Shown here: positions 26,431 to 33,362 of the stretch, in pieces
Numbering within the stretch: the stretch's first letter is position 1
Layout of the letters: every line of letters starts with the position of its first letter
Source: Vibrio sp. RE88
GTDB taxonomy: Bacteria; Pseudomonadota; Gammaproteobacteria; Enterobacterales; Vibrionaceae
Length of the DNA stretch: 64,000 nt
Direction of reading: 5' to 3'
Assembly: GCF_013113835.1 (NCBI RefSeq)
Contig: NZ_VTYQ01000012.1
Location: 1 to 64,000 of the forward strand
Notes under the pieces: model-generated
The model's input: the letters and a program-made list of their open reading frames with translations, nothing else
Told to the model about the DNA's origin: nothing
Database searches by the model: none
Position numbers and translations under genes: made by a program

Positions 26431-26937
26431 ATGAAGAAAAGTAACTTGACCACCAACACTGGTCATCGCTTTATATCTAAAGCCAAAACCGCTTTCAAAA
26501 TCCACATCCATACGCCTGATGACAAGGTGCTGCACCGCTCTGTGGGTTATGTTCGAATTGGTGAAAAGAAAGGGCTGCAGAAGGCGATCAAACTTCGTAA
26601 CGAGCTTGGAAGTGAAATGTGGGGGAAATTTTGGCGTAAGTTGCTCAAAGACCCTTACTTAATGACCCGTTTGCCTCACTCTGTAGAACCTAAGATCATC
26701 TTTAAGCCACGCCCAACCAAAACCAATCCTGACGCGAAAGACGAATGCTATATTGCAGCTTGGCGAACTTACGACAAAAGCGGCAAGCTAATCTATCAAA
26801 GCGTCGTATGTTCCATCAAAAAGCACGGTAGGTTGGCTGCATACACCAAAACTAAGAAAGCGTTACTGGAAGCCAATAAAGATAACCTAGAAATTCTCGA
26901 ATTTATGGGAAGGCTAAACAGTATTGACCTCAAATAA
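26431..26937 (+). CDS. Conserved small basic protein, AP2-like repeats
   Basis: This encodes 168 residues, strongly basic (many Lys and Arg), with no signal peptide. Two similar halves are visible: about 22-60 (FKIHIHTPDDKVLHRSVGYV, then GLQKAIKLRNELG) and about 105-152 (CYIAAWRTYDKSGKLIYQS, then AAYTKTKKALLEANK). Each looks like the three strands plus helix of AP2/integrase-type DNA-binding domains; this is inference from pattern only. No good RBS precedes the ATG. Some similar Vibrio proteins carry doubtful transporter annotations. Confidence 0.6.
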   Translation: MKKSNLTTNTGHRFISKAKTAFKIHIHTPDDKVLHRSVGYVRIGEKKGLQKAIKLRNELGSEMWGKFWRKLLKDPYLMTRLPHSVEPKIIFKPRPTKTNPDAKDECYIAAWRTYDKSGKLIYQSVVCSIKKHGRLAAYTKTKKALLEANKDNLEILEFMGRLNSIDLK

Positions 26938-26967
26938 AAACACCCCGAACTTTCATCCGAGGTGTTG
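26936..26967. terminator. Terminator, mainly of ompA
   Basis: AACACCtCG and CGgGGTGTT form a stem with one G-T pair; on the minus strand TTTTATTTG follows. It lies 24 bases after the first OmpA gene and also closes the plus-strand gene. Confidence 0.7.
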
Positions 26968-26990
26968 TCAGTAATCAAAGTATCCAATGG

Positions 26991-27953
26991 TTATTGAGCT
27001 TGATACTCAAACGCTGGCACCATGATTTCTACACGGCGATTTTGTTCACGCCCTTGCTGTGTGTCATTCGAAGCGATTGGGTTATTTTCCCCTTCACCAC
27101 GAGCACTGATTCGAGAAGCATCAATTCCCTGCTCTTCTAGAGCATCCGCCACCGATTGAGCACGTCGCTCAGACAGTTTCTGGTTGTATGACGCAGCGCC
27201 ACTAGAGTCGGTGTAACCAACCACTTCAACCGTAGATTGCGGGAATTCCGTCATAAACGCGACTAATTCAGCTAGCATCGCTTTGCTTTCTGGTTTCAAC
27301 TCTGCGCTATTTAAAGCGAAGCTGCTAGAGTCAACAACTTTGGTCTCAAACGTTTTAACGATAGGTTCAACAACGACTTCTTCTTCAACCACTTCCTCAA
27401 CCATTAACTCTTCTTGTACAGGCTGCGCTGCTGGCTCATCACTGCCACCAAACTTAGCAATAAAACCTAGCGTTAACGCATTGCCTTTAAAGCGATGAGT
27501 ATCAATGTTGATGTCGGTTAAACGTTGATATTCAAGTTGGAAATCGATAGTTGGCATAAAGGCGTAAGTGACACCTAACGCACCTAGAAGAGAGCTATCG
27601 TCTTTGTTCCCATACTCCACATAGGCACCACCGACTTTAGCAAACGCATCAAACTTTTGTGAAAGTGGCATGGTGAATCGCGGTGCAAGAGAGTACGAGC
27701 TCAAACCTGCATCGGTATAACCATAGCCTGTGGTTTCCCCAAGTGTATCAAGGCCCAGCTCAAGACTAATCATGTCATTGAACTCGTAACCTGCGAATGA
27801 ACCTAGCGCCCAAGAGTTATCATCACAAGGTCCAGTCGAGCATGAATCATTGAGCCAAGATGCCCCCGCTTTAGCACCAAGATAAAACTGGGCATTTGCA
27901 GATGCGGAAGCAAGAAGAAGTGTGGTGGAAATTACCGCTGCTAATTTTTTCAT
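26991..27953 (-). CDS. ompA: OmpA-family outer membrane protein (first copy)
   Basis: This encodes 320 residues from the ATG at 27953, which has AAGGA upstream; a 22-residue upstream extension is not credible. The signal peptide MKKLAAVISTTLLLASASANA is followed by an eight-stranded barrel (about 22-190), an acidic Pro/Glu linker, and a C-terminal OmpA peptidoglycan-binding domain. That domain has VEVVGYTDSSGAASYNQKLS and NNPIASNDTQQGREQNRRVE, which include the Asp and Arg residues that bind diaminopimelate. It is a tandem paralogue of the next gene. Confidence 0.93.
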   Translation of the reverse strand: MKKLAAVISTTLLLASASANAQFYLGAKAGASWLNDSCSTGPCDDNSWALGSFAGYEFNDMISLELGLDTLGETTGYGYTDAGLSSYSLAPRFTMPLSQKFDAFAKVGGAYVEYGNKDDSSLLGALGVTYAFMPTIDFQLEYQRLTDINIDTHRFKGNALTLGFIAKFGGSDEPAAQPVQEELMVEEVVEEEVVVEPIVKTFETKVVDSSSFALNSAELKPESKAMLAELVAFMTEFPQSTVEVVGYTDSSGAASYNQKLSERRAQSVADALEEQGIDASRISARGEGENNPIASNDTQQGREQNRRVEIMVPAFEYQAQ

Positions 27954-28134
27954 TGTTTTTTCCTTATATACCGACAACGCACGCGCGTCATAACTAACAA
28001 CCAACACGATAACATTCATCTAGTTACAGTATGGCCACATTAACAGTACACCCTGATTCATAAAATGTACAAATCGGTTTATGAATAAACTTCACCTTTC
28101 GTATGCTAGCAAGTAACTTTCTCATAAATATGAC

Positions 28135-28158
28135 AAAGCCCTGTCGAAACAGGGCTTT
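28135..28158 (-). terminator. Hairpin after the second OmpA gene
   Basis: AAAGCCCTGT, CGAA and ACAGGGCTTT form a perfect 10-bp hairpin. The following T-run on the minus strand is weak (TTTGTCATATTT), so some read-through to the first copy is possible. Confidence 0.6.
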
Positions 28159-28186
28159 GGTTCAGGAATGAATGGTTCAGTCTAGA

Positions 28187-29152
28187 TTATGGCTGAACTT
28201 CATATTCAAACTCGTTGACGGTAACTTCTGCACGGCGGTTCTCAATGCGTCCGTCACGTGTTTCGTTGGTCGCAATTGGATTGCTCTCACCCGCACCTTC
28301 AACATGAATACGTGACTGGTTCACACCGTATTCTGCAATCACATCAGCTACTGACTGAGCGCGCTGCTCAGATAACTTCTGGTTGTATGCTGCCGGGCCG
28401 CTGGTATCTGTGTAACCAACAACATCAACGGTTGCCTGTGGGTATTCACTCATGAAAGAAGCCACTTCTTTAAGAGCCATCTCACTTTCAGGTGTTAGCT
28501 CTGCGCTATCAAATTTGAAGCTTACTGAGTACACCACTTCTGACTCAAACGTTTGGAATACTGGCTTAACAACAACCGTCTCTTCGACAGTTTCCTCTAC
28601 CAGCATTTCTTCTTGTGCCGGTGCTTCAGCTTGCTCATCACTTCCGCCGAATTTAGTGGTAAAGCCCAGAGTAACGGCGTTACCGGAAATACCATGCGTA
28701 TCAATATCGATGTCCGTCAGACGTTGGTACTCTACTTGAATATCAATGTTCGGCAACACGCTGTAGCTCAAGCCAACACCACCAACAAAAGAGCTGTCAC
28801 TCTTGTTTCCATACTCCACGTAAGCGCCACCAGCTTTGGCAAATGCATCAATATTTTCCGTCAGAGGCAAGCTAAAACGTGGCGCCAATGAGTACGAGAC
28901 TAAACCCGCATCTTGATAGCCTGAACCCGTCGTTTCACCTAGCGTATCTAGGCCAGCTTCAAGCGCTAGGTAGTCGTTAAATTCGTAACCAACAAATGAG
29001 CCAAGTGCCCAAGAATTATCATCGCACTCGCCCGTTGTACATAAATCATCTATCCAACTCGCCCCTGCTTTTGCACCTAGATAAAACTGCGCATTCGCTG
29101 ACGCTGATGCAAGAAGGAGTGTGCCAGAAACTACCGCTGCTAATTTTTTCAT
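28187..29152 (-). CDS. OmpA-family outer membrane protein (second copy)
   Basis: This encodes 321 residues. The signal peptide and start of the barrel (MKKLAAVVSGTLLLASASAN, then FYLGAKAGASWIDD) are almost the same as in the downstream copy. The barrel carries the same CTTGECDDNSWALGSFVGYE block, with the cysteine pair also present in the paralogue. The linker and C-terminal domain (VDVVGYTDTSGPAAYNQKLS) are conserved but more diverged, which indicates an old tandem duplication rather than a recent one. Each copy has its own leader and terminator. Confidence 0.92.
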   Translation of the reverse strand: MKKLAAVVSGTLLLASASANAQFYLGAKAGASWIDDLCTTGECDDNSWALGSFVGYEFNDYLALEAGLDTLGETTGSGYQDAGLVSYSLAPRFSLPLTENIDAFAKAGGAYVEYGNKSDSSFVGGVGLSYSVLPNIDIQVEYQRLTDIDIDTHGISGNAVTLGFTTKFGGSDEQAEAPAQEEMLVEETVEETVVVKPVFQTFESEVVYSVSFKFDSAELTPESEMALKEVASFMSEYPQATVDVVGYTDTSGPAAYNQKLSEQRAQSVADVIAEYGVNQSRIHVEGAGESNPIATNETRDGRIENRRAEVTVNEFEYEVQP

Positions 29153-29420
29153 TTTTCATACCTTATTAATACGCGCTAGATTTGCGACGCTATAGACAAT
29201 CCGTACAAAAACAAATACATAGAGAGTTACCGTACAGATGTGCGGACACTACACTTTAATGAGATGAATAACAAATAACTTTGTGAGTTTTTATTTAATT
29301 TCATCTAATTAGATAACTTTGCGTCGTCTCGGCGCATTGTGAATAGGAAATTGGAACCATAATCACAGGCCGATTAAGGTGTTATCTAAGGTTTAAATTG
29401 TCTCATTAAAGTTGAGACAC
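29153..29420. other. Intergenic region upstream of the second OmpA gene
   Basis: The region is AT-rich and has no gene. It should hold the promoter and leader of the OmpA gene on the minus strand. I see no operator that I can name. Confidence 0.4.
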
Positions 29421-29448
29421 AAAAAAACCGCAGCCTGAAGCTGCGGTT
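29421..29448 (-). terminator. Terminator of gltX
   Basis: AACCGCAGC, CTGAA and GCTGCGGTT form the stem, followed on the minus strand by TTTTT. Confidence 0.88.
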
Positions 29449-29470
29449 TATATGCAGTGTATTTAATTTT

Positions 29471-30898
29471 TTATGCGTTAGCTTCACGCTCTTCAATAAA
29501 CGCAATCGCCATCTTGATACGAGCGATAACTCGCTCTTTACCTACAAGCTCCATAACGGCATCAACAGAAGGAGACTGGCCGCCACCTGTTACTGCAACG
29601 CGCAGTGGCATACCAATTTTACCCATGCCGATTTCTAGCTCTTCACAAACGGCAGCGATAACGCCATCTTTGATGTTGGCAGTTGTCCATGCTTCTAGCG
29701 CTTCAACTTTTGCTAAAGCCAACTCTAGCGGGCCTTTAGCAACACCACGTAGGTGCTTCTTAGCGGCGCCAGCTTCAAACTCAGAGAAATCTTCGTAGAA
29801 GTAGCGGATTTGCTCTGCAAGCTCTACAAGTGTGTTACAACGCTCACCCACAAGCTTGATCACTTCGGTGATTGCAGGGCCGCTTTCAATGTTTAGATTC
29901 TGGTTGTCTAGGTGCCATTGTAGGTGCTCAGCCACGTACTCAGGAGCCGAAGTCTTGATATAGTGGTTATTCAACCAAAGTAGCTTTTCAGTGTTAAACG
30001 CTGACGCTGACTTCGAGATGGCATCTAGAGAGAATAGGTTGATCATCTCTTCTTGAGAGAAGATTTCTTGATCACCGTGAGACCAACCAAGGCGCACTAG
30101 GTAGTTGTTTAGAGCATTTGGAAGATAACCTTCATCGCGGTATTGCATCACAGATACAGCACCGTGACGCTTAGACAGTTTCGCGCCGTCATCACCTAAG
30201 ATCATTGCACAGTGAGCAAATGTTGGTACGGGTGCACCTAGCGCTTCGTAAATGTTGATTTGACGAGGCGTGTTGTTGATGTGGTCTTCACCGCGAACAA
30301 CGTGTGTAATACCCATGTCCCAGTCATCCACAACCACAACGAAGTTGTAAGTTGGAGCGCCATCAGTACGGCGGATGATTAAATCATCTAGCTGTTCATT
30401 AGCGATCTCAATACGGCCACGGATTTGGTCTTCAAAGACTACGCTGCCTTCTTTCGGATTACGGAAGCGGATAACAAATGCATCACCTTCTTTCGCTTCT
30501 GCATTTGCCGCAACAATTTTCGGGTGGTTCGCATCGTAACGAGGCATCTCTTTTGCTGCTTCTTGCTCAGCACGGATTTCGTCTAGCAGTTCTTTAGACG
30601 CGTAACATTTGTAGGCTTTGTCTTCTGCTAGTAGCTTATCAACCATCTCGTTGTAACGGTCAAAACGCTTTGACTGGAAATAAGGCCCTTCATTCCACTC
30701 AAGACCCATCCACTGCATCCCTTCAAGAATTGCATCGACTGCTTCCTGAGAGTTACGCTCTAAATCCGTATCTTCGATACGTAGAACGAATTCACCGCCT
30801 TGGTTTTTAGCAAAAAGCCAAGAGTAAAGTGCAGTACGTGCACCACCAACGTGAAGGTAGCCTGTTGGGCTAGGAGCAAAACGAGTTTTAACCGTCAT
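29471..30898 (-). CDS. gltX: Glutamate-tRNA ligase GltX
   Basis: This encodes 475 residues. GltX charges tRNA-Glu. The class I signature HIGH is present as PSPTGYLHVGGARTALYSWL (residues 10-29), and the second ATP-binding motif as KLSKRHGAVSV (about 240). The anticodon-binding domain occupies the C-terminal third. The length is normal for bacterial GltX. It is a single gene with its own terminator. Confidence 0.97.
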   Translation of the reverse strand: MTVKTRFAPSPTGYLHVGGARTALYSWLFAKNQGGEFVLRIEDTDLERNSQEAVDAILEGMQWMGLEWNEGPYFQSKRFDRYNEMVDKLLAEDKAYKCYASKELLDEIRAEQEAAKEMPRYDANHPKIVAANAEAKEGDAFVIRFRNPKEGSVVFEDQIRGRIEIANEQLDDLIIRRTDGAPTYNFVVVVDDWDMGITHVVRGEDHINNTPRQINIYEALGAPVPTFAHCAMILGDDGAKLSKRHGAVSVMQYRDEGYLPNALNNYLVRLGWSHGDQEIFSQEEMINLFSLDAISKSASAFNTEKLLWLNNHYIKTSAPEYVAEHLQWHLDNQNLNIESGPAITEVIKLVGERCNTLVELAEQIRYFYEDFSEFEAGAAKKHLRGVAKGPLELALAKVEALEAWTTANIKDGVIAAVCEELEIGMGKIGMPLRVAVTGGGQSPSVDAVMELVGKERVIARIKMAIAFIEEREANA

Positions 30899-31017
30899 GT
30901 AAAATACCTTGATTGTCTAAATGACTGCACCATTCAATAGAGGCCATGAATGGTGCCAAAATTGCGCGTATTTTAGCACTGATGTACAAATCTACAATCC
31001 GTCTTGCACAGAATTCA

Positions 31018-31674
31018 TCATTCATTGAGGTGTTTTACTGCCCATGAGATAAACTCTTGGCGCTGTTGCGGCGTCATCTTAAGAAACTCGCCTTGTAAAT
31101 CTTCACTCGCCGTCATTTTTATCTCTGAAGTCGAGGCTGAATCGATGGTAGACGCAGCGACCGCTTGCGTAGCGTGAGTATCACTACCATGAGCTTGAGA
31201 CGAGAGCGATGCGATAGCGCCAGTTTGATTGTACTCTTCTATCGCTGCCTCATAGTTTTTGAACGAAGAAAAGCCTTTCACCTGAATCAAATCCACTTGG
31301 TAATCAACAGGGTTGCCATTTTTGTCAACCAGTGAGAAATCCAAAGATTGACGGAATTTTTTTGCCTGATCGATTTGACGAAATACCGGGTAGCTTAAAG
31401 TGAGTGGTTCTTGAGAGGATTCAAAGCGCATCACAACAGAAGGAAATACCAGCTTATTTCTTCGGCCATCTTCAACTACAATCTGGTCTAACCCAAACAG
31501 CAACTGATTCTCGCCTTCTTTTAGATTGATAACTTGTCGACTTTGGAAATCGCTCGCTGACATTTCTTTGCCATTAAGTGCTAACGGTTCAATCTCATCA
31601 ATAATCTTGAGTTCATTCGCGCTGACAGGCAAAACAACAGCACCCAGTAAGATTGCAGGTAACCAATTTTTCAT
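31018..31674 (-). CDS. YccT/DUF2057 family protein (CsgI-like)
   Basis: This encodes 218 residues with a signal peptide (cleavage near VSANE), so it is periplasmic. The DUF2057 pattern is clear: EIEPLALNGKEMS, then INLKEGENQLLFGLDQIVVE and FPSVVMRFES. The C-terminus (FLKMTPQQRQEFISWAVKHL) matches the family motif; E. coli YccT/CsgI, which restrains curli formation, ends similarly from memory. It lies 73 bases after a porin gene, with only a weak hairpin between, so the two may be co-expressed. A second porin in this window has a neighbour sharing the same C-terminal motif. Confidence 0.82.
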   Translation of the reverse strand: MKNWLPAILLGAVVLPVSANELKIIDEIEPLALNGKEMSASDFQSRQVINLKEGENQLLFGLDQIVVEDGRRNKLVFPSVVMRFESSQEPLTLSYPVFRQIDQAKKFRQSLDFSLVDKNGNPVDYQVDLIQVKGFSSFKNYEAAIEEYNQTGAIASLSSQAHGSDTHATQAVAASTIDSASTSEIKMTASEDLQGEFLKMTPQQRQEFISWAVKHLNE

Positions 31675-31700
31675 ACTCTTCTCACACTAAATTTTTTAAA

Positions 31701-31728
31701 ACCGCGAAAGGCGGCATATCGCCGCCTT
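31701..31728 (-). terminator. Hairpin between porin and YccT-like gene
   Basis: AAGGCGGC and GCCGCCTT form an 8-bp stem. On the minus strand the following sequence is TTCGCGGTTTT, a weak terminator that may permit read-through. Confidence 0.55.
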
Positions 31729-31747
31729 ATCATAAAATGAAGCTAAT

Positions 31748-32884
31748 TTAGAACCAGTATTCAATACCGACAGACGCCTCATCAAAGCTGTCAGACTTCC
31801 AACGACCTTGGTAGCCTTCCCCTGTTTTACCCGTGTTTTCAAGATCATTGATAGCGTAACGCGCGTAAACCACCGCATTGGTATCAACCGCATACATTAA
31901 TTGCATGGAGGTTACGTTATCTTTAGTTCCCTCAATATCTTTACCGTCCACTTCTAGGCCAAGGTTTTCCGCTCGAGCAATCTTAGCTTGCCACTTATCA
32001 CCTTCACCAAAGTTGTAAGTCAAGCCAACAGAGTAAGAGTTTTCTGTCTCGTCACTGCCCAACGTATCTTGCGCCTCAGCAATACGGTAGTAAGCGAAAT
32101 AACCAATGCCATTGTTGAAACCACCTTGAGCGCCCATTAGGTAAGTTTGGTTGTCCCAATATTTCTCGTTTTCACCTTGCATGGTGTCGTAGTTCATTTC
32201 ATAAGCGAGATCTAACTGAACCCAACCCCAGTCACCATCAAATTTTTGGTGCGCGGCCATACCATGCCAATAGTTGCTTCCGGCTTCAGTGCTTTCTGTC
32301 GAGCCAGCACGGTCAGCACCAGCACCTACCGCAATATCCATGGTGAAGCCAGTCCATAGCTCTTTGGTATCCCAACGAATAGTGTCAGACTGGCGATCGT
32401 TAAAGTTGTTACCACCTATGTTTCCGCCCCAGTCCCAGACGTTGCCCATACCAGGGTTCGTCGCTGGCCAGTCAATCAGTTCATACATCGGAGTTAACAC
32501 GCGGCCCAGCCTGATCTGGCCGATCGAGTCGTGTTCAAAGCCGACAAAAGTATCACGTCGACCTAGGTAGCCATTGCCCCCATCTTCGCCAGCAAAAGAC
32601 TCATCGACGTAACCAGACTCGATTTGCCACAAAAAGGTCCAGTCCTCTAAACTGTCAAACTTGGCGGTACCACGCCAACCTAAACGGGATTCGTTGTTGA
32701 ACTGAACACCATCATTCGCTGGTGAGTTGTCGTAGTCACGGTTGGCCACCTGCATCGCAATCAAACCGTAAATGCCTTGTTCATACTTTGCTTCTAAATT
32801 TGTATCCGCTACTGCTGCACCTGAAAATGCCAGAATCGCACCGGAAACTGCCGCACCAACAAGTGTCTTTTTATAGTTAGACAT
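31748..32884 (-). CDS. Gram-negative porin
   Basis: This encodes 378 residues. The signal peptide ends near SGAAVADT. The mature protein is a trimeric-porin type beta-barrel with FNNESRLGWRGTAKFDSLED, the conserved IRLGRVLTPMYELIDWPATN block, and a C-terminal phenylalanine (SVGIEYWF) for BAM recognition. It is not OmpU-like by its N-terminus, and it resembles the second porin at 54.9 kb, sharing the LGRxLTPMYE(L/V)IDWP and NVWDWGG-type motifs. An inverted repeat lies about 93 bases upstream. Confidence 0.9.
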   Translation of the reverse strand: MSNYKKTLVGAAVSGAILAFSGAAVADTNLEAKYEQGIYGLIAMQVANRDYDNSPANDGVQFNNESRLGWRGTAKFDSLEDWTFLWQIESGYVDESFAGEDGGNGYLGRRDTFVGFEHDSIGQIRLGRVLTPMYELIDWPATNPGMGNVWDWGGNIGGNNFNDRQSDTIRWDTKELWTGFTMDIAVGAGADRAGSTESTEAGSNYWHGMAAHQKFDGDWGWVQLDLAYEMNYDTMQGENEKYWDNQTYLMGAQGGFNNGIGYFAYYRIAEAQDTLGSDETENSYSVGLTYNFGEGDKWQAKIARAENLGLEVDGKDIEGTKDNVTSMQLMYAVDTNAVVYARYAINDLENTGKTGEGYQGRWKSDSFDEASVGIEYWF

Positions 32885-32976
32885 ACATTAACCCCTAGTC
32901 ATTATGTTTTTCGCCGTTCCCCTCAGGCACTTTTAAGTTCATGTTTTGAAGGGAACTATTTATGGACAGGGATATG

Positions 32977-32999
32977 TTGGCAAACTTTTTTTTTGCCAA
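32977..32999 (-). promoter_or_regulatory. Inverted repeat with T9 spacer upstream of porin
   Basis: TTGGCAAA and TTTGCCAA are perfect 8-bp arms; the spacer plus arm holds a run of nine T residues. On the minus strand the inner arm overlaps a possible -35 (TTGCCA) followed by an AT-rich stretch (ATAAATAG). It looks like an operator, but I cannot name the regulator. Confidence 0.45.
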
Positions 33000-33000
33000 A

Positions 33001-33300
33001 AAATTGCGAGGAGCAATATCTGATTAGCGTCAAAGTCTAAAAAAGAAAAAAACAATAAATCATTTAAAATCAAAACATTAAAAGCAAACACAAAGAAACA
33101 AAAACGTCAAAATGGGACTATTAATCTTTTTAACAGCCTCCTCCCCCCAATATTTGCCTATCGGATCACGCCCAATTTTGAGTGATTTACCTCAATTGAT
33201 ATATTCCCTATAAAAAATTTGAAATGTCTCGCAAGCTAAGACAAACAAAACACTGTTCTCTGGTAAGTTTTGACGTTTTGGTATTTGTTCATTGACAGCG
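33001..33300. other. AT-rich intergenic region between porin and copA
   Basis: No gene is visible. Long A-rich stretches (33040-33110) lie far upstream of the porin on the minus strand. Nothing else can be supported. Confidence 0.4.
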
Positions 33301-33301
33301 C

Positions 33302-33332
33302 TTGACCTTACCCTTGAGGTAAGGTTTATTCT
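33302..33332 (+). promoter_or_regulatory. CueR-type copper-responsive promoter of copA
   Basis: A -35 TTGACC is separated by 19 bases from a -10 like TATTCT. The over-long spacer holds the dyad ACCTTACC-N5-GGTAAGGT. This is the MerR-family layout, and it closely matches the E. coli copA operator from memory. CueR would twist the DNA when bound to Cu(I). No cueR gene is present nearby. Confidence 0.88.
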
Positions 33333-33362
33333 CAGCAAAAGTTCATCGTTGAGGGTTATGTT

